Of a stretch of 64,000 nt of DNA, positions 47,673-58,798 are shown piece by piece; the first letter of the stretch is position 1; each line of letters begins with the position of its first letter. This DNA comes from Erythroxylum novogranatense (lineage: Eukaryota > Streptophyta > Magnoliopsida > Malpighiales > Erythroxylaceae): the NCBI GenBank assembly GCA_029891385.1, contig CM057230.1, positions 51,129,414-51,193,413 on the forward strand, written 5' to 3'. A program made the position numbers and the translations under genes. The notes under the pieces were generated by a model. The model was given only the letters and a program-made list of their open reading frames with translations, searched no databases and was not told the DNA's origin.

Positions 47673-48284
47673 ATGCATTTATATGGAGTTGATAATGTCC
47701 TTTGAATTACTCCTATAGTTGTTTAATTTCAATTTTTCTTGTTGATATAATTCAATATGATTATTAATCATATTTTGAAATGTTTGAAGAGTAGTAGGAC
47801 TAGCATTAATTGATTGAAAAACATGTATAATGAAGTAAATTCTTTAATACATTGTTGACTTAATTTTATTCTATTTTTGTATGTATAACATTTATGACTA
47901 TTTCAACAAATATAATAAATAGGCATAGTTATGAATGGTTGGTTTTATTCTTAAGCTAAGCATGTGTAAAACGATAGAGTTGTTTTATGAGTATTTTTTA
48001 GATAAGCATATTTAACTAAACAGCAAAGAAGAATAGGTTTAAATCTATAAATAAAACAATTGTGAAGAAATGTCAATGTAGATGTGGGTTCTAAATAAGT
48101 GATACAGATAAATAAAAATGAAAAAAAAATAAACGCTCAAAGTTTACATTACCTTTCAGTCTCACATTCTTATCTCTGCCTACAGTTTGTCTCTTAAGAG
48201 GAAACAAGAAAACAAGTATGTTTTTATGTTTTCATCACTTATTATTTATATTTATTTGTTAATTATTCATGCGTTTAAATTTGT

Positions 48285-48977
48285 TCTCGACACTCTTCAT
48301 ATTTACTAGAGCTCCCATACCTTTCTAAGAATTTCATCAAATCAATTAAAAGATTGTTCAAAAAGTTCTTATTGAATCACCCAAATGGTACAAACAGTGT
48401 TGCTAAAGTCAAGTGGTTAGATTGATGTTTCCCTAAAGAGGAAGGAGGCTTAAGAATCTCATCAATCAAAACCACAAACTATGCTTTAATCCTTAAAAGA
48501 CTACGACTAATACTTAAGGATAGAAAATTCATATGGATCAGGTAATTACATTCGTATTTTCTCAAGGGTAGATGTATATAGGAAATAAACAAAAGCTCAG
48601 CAACCTCTTACTTCCTAGACAAGTTACTCTATTTGAGGGACACAATCTAAGCTGATATTTCTTGCAAAATTGGCAACGAAAGACAAAATTCTCTGTGGTT
48701 TAACAATTAGTTTGGACAAGGTTAGTTTTTACACTACTAAGGTATATTAAAGAACTCTCTAATCGTTCCTCTTCCCACTAGCTCATCTCACTAATCAATA
48801 TAGCAATTCCCTAATTGTCTAGTACATTTGTAACCTCACTACCTTTTAATCCATCTTCCCCTAATATCTTCTATTGGAAGGACCAACCAATCTATAAATT
48901 ATCTAATATGCTCATTAAAGATATGCTTAGAAGAAGGAACCTTATGATTGATTGGCACTAAGTAATCTGGAGCAAGG
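48285..48977 (+). pseudogene. LINE ORF2 continuation after the viral insert (copy A)
   Basis: Picks up the LINE left at 41,381: K-R-L-F-K-K-F-L, then K-V-K-W-L-D, P-K-E-E-G-G-L-R-I, K-F-I-W-I-R, I-G-N-E-R-x-x-S-L-W-F-N-N, then the pre-zf-RVT region to D-W-H and V-I-W. The order is that of plant LINE ORF2 between RT and zf-RVT. Stops throughout. From about 48,704 the sequence is repeated at 59,515-59,898 (copy B). It is cut at 48,977 by a LINE tail. Confidence 0.85.
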
Positions 48978-49610
48978 TTACCTGCTTCAGATGAATTAGT
49001 TTTGAATGTTGACGGGTCTTCTCTTCAGCGCTCACAAATAGCTGGGGGTGGATTTCTTGTTCGTGACTCTACAGGCCAAGTTTTGCATGCCCGATCCGAA
49101 TTCTTTGGGACGGGAACCAGTTTTTTTGCTGAGGTTCAGTGTATGCTCTTGGGACTGCAATTCTGTGTTGAAAGCAGTTTTCGGAACTTAACCATACAAT
49201 GTGATTCACGTGTCTTAGTTGATATGATTTTGGGCAAGACAGCATGGCCGTGGCGTTATTGTCAGGATTTGGACCGCATTCGAACTTTACTTCGCACCCA
49301 TTGGAAATTAACTCATATTTTTCGCGAAGCTAACTCGACAGCAGACTGGCTAGCTAAGCACGCAACTTTCACGCAATCTTCTGTGTCTTATTTACATTGC
49401 TCTCTTCCTTCTCCTCTCAAGGGTATGGTCTCTCTGGACAAAATAGGTTTTCCATATTTGCGTGTTAGGTGTCAAATGTAACCTTTAGCTTATTTTTAGG
49501 AAGGTTTGGTATTAGCCACCTTTAGCTATCACTCGGGGAGGTATGGTATTAACGTCCTGCCTCTGTGCACTTTGATTTCTTATTAATAAATTTGCCTCAT
49601 TAAAAAAAAA
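48978..49610 (+). mobile_element. 5'-truncated LINE insertion with poly(A)
   Basis: A 633-bp insert ending in TTGCCTCATTAAAAAAAAAA and flanked by a 14-base duplication: AATCTGGAGCAAGG (48,964-48,977) and AATCTGGCGCAAGG (49,611-49,624). Copy B at 59,785-59,800 has the site once (AATCTGGATCAAGG), so it is a true empty site. All the hallmarks of target-primed reverse transcription are present. It contains an intact RNase H reading frame. Confidence 0.92.
49002..49481 (+). CDS. LINE RNase H domain (RVT_3), intact 3' end of ORF2
   Basis: A 159-codon frame, open also upstream to the insertion point (48,978), so the ATG at 49,002 is internal to the original ORF2 and not a true start. It is a plant-type RNase H fold (PF13456): D4 in N-V-D-G-S, E44 in F-F-A-E-V-Q, D68 in C-D-S-R, and N111/D115 in E-A-N-S-T-A-D-W-L-A-K-H form the metal-binding set. 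In full LINEs this domain removes RNA from the RNA:DNA hybrid. Its better base composition and lack of stops contrast with the decayed sequence around it, pointing to a recent insertion. As a 5'-truncated copy without promoter it is probably not expressed. Confidence 0.85.
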   Translation: MNVDGSSLQRSQIAGGGFLVRDSTGQVLHARSEFFGTGTSFFAEVQCMLLGLQFCVESSFRNLTIQCDSRVLVDMILGKTAWPWRYCQDLDRIRTLLRTHWKLTHIFREANSTADWLAKHATFTQSSVSYLHCSLPSPLKGMVSLDKIGFPYLRVRCQM

Positions 49611-49724
49611 AATCTGGCGCAAGGCTTTACTACCCAAATTCCCTTTTCTTCTTTGGCTCACTTTCAAGAACAAACTTTAATACTACTAATATAATTAGAT
49701 ATATGGAAGTTAACAGATCTTGCC
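49611..49724 (+). pseudogene. LINE zf-RVT region, copy A, up to the LTR insertion
   Basis: Continues A-L-L-P-K-F-P-F-L-L-W-L-T-F-K-N-K-L, the start of the zf-RVT region, and stops at the LTR at 49,725. The same sequence is at 59,795-59,898. Confidence 0.8.
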
Positions 49725-50039
49725 TGTTGGACCCCGATTTTTGAGTGAAATTTAGAAATATTAAGTAAAATTAAATGAGTGGTTTTATATATGTATTATG
49801 AAATAAATGTATTTATGCTTTGAAGAAATTCATGAGAAAAGAATTATTGAGTTTTTGATAATTTTGATTATTGTGGAGATTTGTATAATTTATGAAAGTT
49901 CAAGTGGATGAGTTAATTGAAATGAAGTTGAAAAAGCATAAATTAAAGAGAAAAAGTGTGCAAAATTAAAGATTTAGAAAAGTTAACTTTTGGATATAGA
50001 AAGTTTGACTTTTGGCCATAGAGAGTTGACTTTTTGATT

Positions 50040-51750
50040 TAGGTTGAATTTAAGAAAATGATCTTCAAGAAACTTGTAGCTTATGTTGAAAGCTTTCTGT
50101 TGCCATAAAGTTTGTAATATTTCGATATCGGGAGTGAAAGTTATGGTTTGTCAAAGTTAAGGTTATTTCACTTTGACTTTGAAAATGTTTTTAAGTGTAG
50201 TTTTGTGTATGCTGTATTTTGAGGTAAATCGCCGGATTGATGTGGTCTAAATTGAGTGAAGTGGTCTTCATGAAAATCATAGAAGATTTTCCAAGCTTTA
50301 CAATGATGTATGATATGCAATTAGAGGATGTGAGAATAGAAAGATATGAATTTTGGAAGTTTGGATGTGTTATAGGTTGACCATGTTATGACAGAAACTT
50401 TGACTGAGAAATTGATCTAGTTAGAAATTGAATTAGCCTTTGAGTTCTTCATGACAGTTGAAGATTTTGATTTTATATTTATTTTGATATAAAGTATGCA
50501 ATTTTTAGATCAAGGAATAATAAGTTAAGATTTTTACAAGTTTTTGTTATGGTTTTAGCATGATTATTAGAGCACAGACTTTTTGATTGGAAAATTGATT
50601 TCCTTAGAGGTGAAATTGATTTTACTGTCCTTCATGAAAGTTATAGGTGACTTTCTGATCTTTACATTGATATAAAATATGACACATTTAGACCTTGGAG
50701 TTGAAAGATACAAATTTTCAAAGTTGAGTCTTTGTTTAAGGATTTATTAAATTGGACAGAATCTTTGATTATAAATTTGATCATTTTAGAGATGGAATTG
50801 GTTATAGAGTTCTTCATGAAAGTTGTAGAGCTTCCTTCAAGCTTTCTATTGATACTAAATTTGTCAAATTTAGAATTCGGAATCAAGAGCTACAATTTTT
50901 GAAAAATTCGGATATATATATATATATTCTTTGAAAAAAAATCGAAAGCCCCCTCGCGAGGGCGATATGAGGAGGGCCTTTTTATGTAAATTATTATTAA
51001 TTTTTATTTTTTAATTATTTAATTATTATTTCCATTTTATAGGAAATATGACCCTCTTCCGATCTTTTGATTATAACTATTCCGTCCGACATCCGATTGA
51101 CTTGATTTTCGAAGTGTTGGATTCCTAAGACAATTATCTACATCTTCATGGAAAAATTATAAATTTTTGAGATTAAATTGAGGTTGATTAAATTAATCAA
51201 AGTGAGTCGGGAAATTTTTCGAACATAGTTCAGTATTTTGAAAAATTCTTAATCTGTGGTGATCTGATTGAAGTGATTCTTGAGGGAAAATAAAACTAAG
51301 ACATGGGGATACAAGTCATATGAAGAAAGTGAATTTCAATTTAGCTCCTAAGATTTTCAATTTCTGCATTGAAGTTCGGATTAATGTTTAGTCTTGGTTT
51401 AGGAACATCCGAACGTATTTTGGCCATAACTTTTGTTATGGTAATCCAAATGAGGTGATTCTAGATTTGGATTAAACTAGAGAAATAGGGCTACAAATTT
51501 TATGCAGGACTCTAGTTTCAATTTTGTCCTTAAGAATGTCAATGTTTGGATGGAAATAATGTACAGGAAAATGTTTTAGCTTAAGATATGTCCTAACTGT
51601 TTGGAGCATAACTTTTAGCATAGTCCACGAAATTAAATAATTTTGGTGGCGTTATGAAATTAAGACATAGGGGACCATTTCTATAGAAGGAAGTTTTGGC
51701 AAATTCCTTCAAATTGATGATTAGAAATTGTCCTAAAGTAGCATGAAGTT
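50040..51750 (+). repeat. Array of degenerate modules about 180 bp apart in the LTR
   Basis: Recurring phrases: a GACAGAAACTTTGA-like start near 50,391, 50,577 and 50,755, each followed about 65-70 bases later by TTCTTCATGA-AAGTT; then ATCCGATTGACTTGATT-like phrases at 51,091, 51,262, 51,444 and 51,622, several preceded by CATAACTTTT (51,426 and 51,608). Steps are 186, 178, 171, 182 and 178 bp. The palindrome at 50,951 sits between the two halves. The same module order is visible in 60.2-61.8 kb (copy B) and, reversed, in the solo LTR at 17.3-18.85 kb. Confidence 0.75.
50951..50962. repeat. Palindrome CCCTCGCGAGGG in copy A LTR
   Basis: Perfect 12-bp palindrome, the only G+C-rich point in the U3 part of this LTR. 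The homologous place in copy B (about 61,010) is degraded to CCTCGTTGCCCTCGAGAGGA. Confidence 0.85.
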
Positions 51751-53003
51751 AGGGGCATATTGGGAAATCCACTTAGAGAGGTAAGTTACAAGGCTTTTAA
51801 TGGAGGGGCAAAATGGTCATTAGCCATTCATTAATGACATGACAATAAGACAAAAGAGAGGCTGTCATTTTTTAAGAGTTGAAGCCCGAAAGTTTGAAGA
51901 GAATGAACAAAAGAATAAGAAGAAGAGAGGAAGAGAGCATTTCGGTGGAGAGGGAGAAGAAGAAAGAAGAAGAAAGGTATGAGGGCTTTTGATTCTTAGG
52001 AAATTTTAAGGGGTTTTTTATGTTTTTCAATTGGAAAAGGGTGAATAATGAAGAGAGTTCCATCATGAACCAAAAAAATTCGAATTTGGAGAAGATGAAG
52101 GTAAGTGTCGATTTTTGATCTTTGATCTTTTAGAGAGTTTTTGGTTTAGAAACCTTTGAAATGATATGGGTATGAGATTTATGAAGTCAATTTTGATGTT
52201 TATGCCTTAGGTTATGTTTAATCTTGGATGGAAATTAATTAAGGTTTATACCTAATTTTGTGATTGGGGTTTTTGGAAATTATTGGCTTAGAATCATGGA
52301 AAATATTATGGATTGGTGAAATATGATACCAATTTTGAAGATTTTTTTATTTATGATATTGAATTTGGGTGAATTTGTTTAGGTCAATTTTGGGATTTGG
52401 AGTTTTTGGAAATTTATGATTTAGATAGCTTCAATATAAGTGGAATTAGTGTTTTCTAAGCTCAATTTGAGAAATTATGTTTTTTTATGATGTTAAATTT
52501 GGGTGATTTGGTTTAAAAAAATTTCAATTGGAAGAAAGAAAGAAGCAAGGGTCAAATTGAAGCTAGGGACGAGCTTCTAGCATCGATTTGAGGTGGGTAG
52601 TATATTTAATTATTGAATTTTAAGCATAAGCATGTGACTTTGAAAAATTATTGTTTATGTAAATGTTTGAAAAATTATGATGTCGAAGGATTAAATTCCT
52701 TATTTTAGAAATGATTTCAAGAAATTACAAGATTTAAGAAATTAATGGTTTTTGAATTTTTTGACAAATTTGAAAAAAAATGCTTTATGAATATATATAT
52801 ATATATATGTTTTCAAGAAATAAATTGCATTCATAGTTATGAATTTGATTGATATGTGATAAAATTGATGAATTTAGATTGAATGTGAATTGCTATACGA
52901 TTTCATGTTTGGATATGTGATTGTGATATGAAAATGTGAAAATCAGATTTTCAAAAAGTGCCTTTGGGCAATTCGAATTTTCGTTTCGATTATGTGTTAT
53001 GTG

Positions 53004-56000
53004 TGTAACACCCCACTCCCGCAAGACCCGAACCCGACATCGATGGTGATTTCCGAGTTCGTGCCTCGCGAGAGTGGCATGCTACTGCACTCACTTAGTC
53101 AAAACTCAATATAAATTATTATTTTTCTTTAGACTATGATCAAAATTATAATATGCCAAAATCAGAAATCAATTAGAGTGGCCCATTTTCATTCAGAACA
53201 TCTTCAATCACACACTACAATCAATAAAATTTCAATAGCCCATTTGGGGCCCACTATAATTACAAAACACTATTTTTCAGAAATTGCGGAATACAAATTT
53301 ACACAAAAATACTAAAATACTGAATGCAGACGCAACTGATCCCGACCTCTATCTTTCACTCATCAATAGATGCTATACGCCCGTTGCCTAAGGGGGTATT
53401 CTTCTGAGTCCTGAAAAATAATTGCAAATTTTGGGTGAGTTTTGCAAACTCAGTGAGTGACCATCATCGATGGCTCACCCAATCACATAATACATATCAC
53501 AACATTACACATTTTGCACCTCTCGTTCAATACAATATAATCCCTTATTTTATGCAGATGCAATGCACATGAGACTCACTTTCCATTTGTTATTTTGTTG
53601 TGACCGAGTGCCTAAATTGTCTCTTGTAGGGCTCATTAATAACTGTCCCATATAGGGCTCATTAAACGTTGAGCCTGAGGCTCTGATTCACTTTTGAGCT
53701 CGAAGCTCATTTTCACACGTTGAGCTTTAAGCTCTAATCGTTAGCTACTTTGGTCACAACTACCGTTATATTTCATGCACTCATGGTATGGAATGCATCA
53801 CTCACATTTGCATAAACACATTTAATCATTTTCCCATGTCATCGGACCTTAGTCCGGCATTCAACATTAAAGCTGAGAAATCATACTTTCAGTCATATGC
53901 AAATGTGCATTCAGATCACATTAACAATCACATTAAATACACTTAGTTCAGCTCATTCACATACAAGTAGCACTTCAATACCCCATTCAAAAATCATATC
54001 TTCGGACCTTCTGTCCAGCAACCATCATAATCAATCACATTCAGAAAATCAATCAATAGGAAATTTATATACAAATTCAAATAATGAAATAAGACCATCT
54101 AGGTCTACTCACAGTACGCTCCAATTTAGCAATTTCTTCCAAGATCTGGAAACTGCTTAATATGGGCGCGTATCCTGCACATTGACATTATGTCGTACAT
54201 ACAATGCACATACATTAATACTTGCACAATTATAACCATTTGTATAATGCACACATGTGTATGACAATGCATATTCATGACAATATCTTCCCTCTAATAC
54301 ATATCAAAGTCATTCTTATATGAAAACTCAACTAAGTATAAATTATACTTAGGTTTATGCTTCACTAAGCCCATTAAAATCTCCATTTCTTTCTCATTGA
54401 TTCACTTCAGAAATTTCCAAATCATATTTTTGGCTCTATCTTTCACATCAAATTAGAAAGTGAAACTGATATGATTTGATCATACTCTTTTTTAGAAAAG
54501 TGTTCCTCTATGTCTTATGTTTCTATGGACACCAAAATCACTCAATTCGGTTAAGTACTTTGTAAGATATGCCTCAATCACTTTTAGACTGCTCTTATCC
54601 AAAACAGTGTACTATATCCATCTTCAATCTATAAATTCAATAATTTAGACACTGAATCAGAATTTAACTTCTTGAGACCATTTGTAGACCCATATCTCTA
54701 GGTTACTCCCATTTAAAAATCAATTCATTTGGAATCTTATAGGTCCAATTATAAGTAAAACATTGAAGTATGCTCAGTAAAACTAATCCCATTTACACTG
54801 GCCCTACAGACTCCCATACTTTCCTATGATCAATCTCTTTCAATTTAACATCAATTAATACCAATTTTCATGGAGATGTATTAAAATGTGTTAGGAACTT
54901 GTTGCTTCAAGAAACAAGTCATTTGAAGCTCTATAGAAGGAGTTATGGTCAAAAGAAGCAACCAAGTTTATGATTGGTTTCCAGTTGAACCTAGTTTGAC
55001 GCGAATTTCATAACTCTTGCTAGAAAACTCAGATTCCTTTGATTTTTGTGTCATTGGAAAGAAGATATCTAGATCTACAACTCTTATTAGAGGCCTCAAA
55101 GCGAGATTCAGCCTCCAAAATAGTCAAAAATCACGATTTCCCAAGTTGTCCAGTGAATGTCACATTCATGTCCGTTTAACGGACATGAATTGACCAAACA
55201 GCCCCATTTCATCCGAGAAAGTCCATTAAACGGACTTCCATGTCCGTTTCACGGACATACACTGCCCCAAGGGTGTTTTTACACCCGAGAAGGTCCGTTT
55301 AACGGACCTAATGTTCGTTTAACAGACATATATCTCCAAAACACTCTCCAATGCTTCATCCAAGGTTCCTACACTCACTCTATCATCATATATCCCCATA
55401 AACCTCTCAAATTCACCTCTTCTAACATCAAACCACCTCATAACAACTCAAACATCAATTACATTTCATAAATTCCTCACAACTCTCATCTCATTTCATT
55501 CATCCAACTCAACTTCCTCTCATTCTTCCCAACTTTCTATCCTTTTCCCCATACCATACCTTGTTCATAAGTACTCAACACTTTATACTCAAAATTCATC
55601 ATTGCAAGTTAATAACTACTTCATAAACACCTCAAATTTAACTCAAATGCATTCATATCATATTCATAGCCCCTATTGGTCATAAACACCCAAAATAAAA
55701 CACCAGCACACACATTCATCTACACTTTTGCTGAACTAAATTCATGTCAATATTTGGGACTCTTAAAGACAAAATTTACAATCATCATCTTCATAAGAAA
55801 TGTAGCCAAATGCATCTAGTTTCATCCAAAATAAAAATCAATTCATTTGGACAACTATAAAGGAGGTTATGACTCATACATTGAAGTATCCTCAAAAGCA
55901 TTTTGCTGCAAAATTTCTAGATTTCCAAATATTCATTCTAACCATCAAACTCATCTTACACCTTCTATACATAGATCATCTTTTCCATTTCTTTCCTCAT

Positions 56001-57181
56001 CATTCTCTACCTACTTTCACTCAATAAACCACTCACAAACAAGTCATAATTTGTCATTTATCACAAATCAAAAATAGGGCATATACATATAGCTCTCTAC
56101 ATAATCAAGTTTACACTCATCCATTCATCTCTTTGAACATCATTCAATCTTTTAACCCCTATATACCCTCACATACATGATCATTCATCCTCCACATACA
56201 AAAACAACATATGAACCTATTTCTCATCATTCATGACCCAACCACTAACCTTGCAATATCAAAGCATCATAACTCAAGTTAATCATCATTTTAACTTCAA
56301 TTAACCATGCCTACGACATGTAAAGCAAAACTTACTTGATTAAGCTTCAAACTCTTCAATTCTCACAAAACCCTAGTCCCAAGCATCCCATGTTCTTCAT
56401 CTTCAAATAGGTCAAGCTAGGTTTTTTTTTTCTTAGGGCAACTTGAAGGAACAACAAGATGGAAGTAGAGAGTGAAAGATGGAGCAAGGTTTCAAGTAAG
56501 TAAACCACCAAATCAAAAAGGAGATGAAGAGAGGGAGATGAGCCACGAAAATGGAGAGAAAAGAACCCAAAACAAAGCTCCAAAGGTTACTTAAAAGAGA
56601 AGTATCGTGAGAGGGAGTAAAAAGTGGATTTTTATACACTTAAACCACTAAATAGAATACATGGCTTGGCAAGTGACACTTGTCACTTGCCAATTGTCCA
56701 ACTCCCATGCATTCAGTTAAACTACTCTTAGAAACTAGTCCATTCAAACCCAATTTCCAATGAATGACACTTGTCAATAATTCCCATAGTCATGCATTAA
56801 AAATCCCAATGCTATTCTACTGTCATTTAGCAATTGGTCTGCCACTCGGTAGTTTTCCTAGTCCAAAATTGCCCCCCAAAACTTTCAGAAAATTTTCTAA
56901 AATTCTCCAAAATTACTAAATTAATAAAGCCACTCTCTAAAACAATTTTCAATACCAATAATCCACAAGTCTCAAAACAATCACATATATTAGCAATTAT
57001 ACCCGAACTGTCAATGAATGCATGTACAATTATATTTATGTGTAACGATTCACTATTTATGTGCATGTGCACCTTATGTATTGCATGAGCATGAGATGTG
57101 TTGTCTCAATTTCTCCGATTAATCTCACATGTACCAAATTTGTAGGGTTCTAACCCTTTTGGATGGAATCGGGATGTTACA
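53004..57181 (-). mobile_element. Solo LTR, 4,178 bp, of a TGTAACATCCC family
   Basis: On the reverse strand it starts TGTAACATCCCGATTCC and ends GGGGTGTTACA. Perfect 5-bp duplication ATGTG at 52,999-53,003 and 57,182-57,186; the other LTR copy (near 63,056) has ATGTG once, the empty site. No primer site, gag or pol. No terminal repeat of its own beyond TG...CA, so it is one LTR and not a small complete element. Its start resembles the nested LTR at 31,355 (TGTAACATCCC), but the bodies differ. Confidence 0.9.
55164..55331. repeat. Cluster of palindromes built on GTCCGTT-T-AACGGAC
   Basis: Five related palindromes in 170 bases: arms ATTCATGTCCGTT and its complement around one T (55,164-55,190, perfect), AAGTCC...GGACTT (about 55,219), ATGTCCGT...ACGGACAT (about 55,240), AGGTCCGTT-T-AACGGACCT (55,291-55,309, perfect) and a decayed one (about 55,311). 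An unrelated hairpin GGGTGT-TTTT-ACACCC lies at 55,271. Confidence 0.92.
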
Positions 57182-58785
57182 ATGTGGGTTTGGTCAGGTC
57201 CCATAAGTGGGACGAGTGCGCACTTGTCTATTTTTAAGCCTTCTCGCGACTGCCCGTTAGTGGCATTGGAGTTCCGATCTCAGACTCCCATAAGTCATGG
57301 CTACATCAGACCGCTATGCGGGAAGTTGTAGTACGTTCCGTTCATGGCTGCACAGGACTACTATGCGAGAATGTGCAGTACGTTCTGTTTTGGACCGAAC
57401 CAGACCATTTGATGTGTAATGTGTTTTGTTTTGTTTATAAGTGTGATGCATTGCATGATTTGAACGACGTTTAAGAAATATGAATGAAATGAAGATTTAT
57501 ACGATTTTGATTTTGTTCATGAAAAGTGAAAAATGTGAGAAATTTTGAGAAATAAGCTCTTTGTGGATTTTTAACAGTGATATTATTGAAATTATTTTAG
57601 CAATGTTTTAAAAAGATTGAGAAATAAGAAATTTGAAAAATTTTCTATTGAGGAACTTTTGAAAGAAATGGCAAAAAGATTTGCGATTGTTTTCGCTTAT
57701 CATTCAATTTATAAATATATTATCCACGAGCAATAAGCTCACCCCCTTCATTCCCATCCACAGGTGATGAGAAGAAGATCGGGTGAAAGAAAATAAAGGT
57801 TTCCATTTGTATGTGTTCATATGTTATATGTGTTTCGCTAAGTGATTGCTGAGACATTTCGAATTGTTGTGTATTGTGTATTTTGGATTAGGGTTTTGGT
57901 TATTGTAAATGGCTTGCAATGCCATTAAAGTGTGTTGTGTATTCATTTTGAGAATGTATTATGAATTCTGGACATACGTATTGGATTAAGTTATGGATAG
58001 GATTGCGTTTGTTTATGCTGAGATCCCGGACGGCGGGTCCGGTGGATATTGATGATTGTGTGATTGTTTGAGAATTTTAGAAGTGTTTGTTTACCATTTG
58101 TAGGTTTTGGGTTTTTACAAATGCAGCCGTTATGCTGCCGAATTTTGGATAAAAATTGGTATAAAAATGAGTTTTGGGATTTATATGAATGTATAAGAAA
58201 ATGTTTAAGAATTGAGATCTGCATGAGGAATAGTTTCCTAGAAAGGGAAAACTATATGGTTTTGATTAGTATGAGAATTGATTAAAGATGAATAAGATGA
58301 GAAAAGAATTGAAAAATATTAAAAGGAAAAGAAAAGGAAAGAAAAAAAATTATACCAATTTTGGAATATCTTAAGGTTTCCAACGCGATCATGTTTCGCT
58401 GTTCTTTGTTCTCAGATGTCGGAATTTGTTTTAGTTCGATTGATCTATTTGTTTGTCTGCTTTGATTCAATTTGCCTTTGATCCGCTTCATAATTGTTTT
58501 GCTTTGATCTTTGACCTGTCGTTGTTTCGTGAATTTGTTAATCGATTTGTTGCTTCCACTTTGTGTTATTCGATTCGCCTTTGGATTCGATTTATCCGAT
58601 TTGTAATTTAATTCATATCCGATTTGATTCGGCCTTATGTTCCTTTTATTTGTTTCGATTCCCCTTTCGCTTTTGCTTCTGCATCTTGTGTTTCGAATTA
58701 TCCGATGTACACTCGCTTTGTTTTCGACCACTTTCGTTACGTTCTTCGGTTAGGATCCGGTCTCCGGATCGAGTTTCAACATTTA

Positions 58786-58798
58786 TGGTATCAGAGCC
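58786..58798 (+). other. Primer-binding site, tRNA-Met type, copy A
   Basis: TGGTATCAGAGCC four bases after the LTR end TTTCAACA. Confidence 0.9.

Larger units (their letters stand above)
41382..48284 (-). mobile_element. Endogenous pararetrovirus (Caulimoviridae-like) insert, decayed
   Basis: A 6.9-kb block splitting a LINE. On the reverse strand it reads: coiled-coil-like region (47.9-47.35 kb), movement-protein-like region (47.3-46.5 kb), tRNA-Met primer site (46,166-46,154), coat-protein region ending in a zinc knuckle (46.1-44.94 kb), RT/RNase H (about 44.2-43.1 kb), viroplasmin/transactivator-like region (about 42.9-41.76 kb). The left 330 bases are an inverted second copy of 47.31-47.67 kb. 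No LTRs and no integrase, as expected for caulimovirids, which enter plant chromosomes by accident. Every gene carries stops or frameshifts, so the insert cannot yield virus as it stands. Boundaries are set by where LINE similarity stops and restarts. Confidence 0.85.
49725..58781 (+). repeat. Copy A 5' LTR (interrupted by a solo LTR)
   Basis: Aligns with 59,899-64,000 except for the insertion at 53,004-57,181. Contains degenerate modules about 171-182 bp apart (50.04-51.75 kb), a CCCTCGCGAGGG palindrome at 50,951 and AT runs near 50,913 and 52,790. U5 (58.4-58.78 kb) is rich in TTCG/TTTG words. No gene; frames such as 58,282-58,731 on the reverse strand are not conserved in copies. Confidence 0.85.

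Noticed and set aside
55164..55331. CRISPR-like array
   Set aside because: Palindromic units are unevenly spaced and variable, inside a plant LTR; no spacer regularity and no cas genes.
53004..57181. Complete small LTR retrotransposon instead of a solo LTR
   Set aside because: No primer site, purine tract or internal terminal repeat; a single TG...CA unit with TSD.
58282..58731. 149-codon reverse-strand open frame
   Set aside because: Lies in the U5 part of the giant LTR, on the opposite strand; low-complexity K/N/R/S composition and no known domain.
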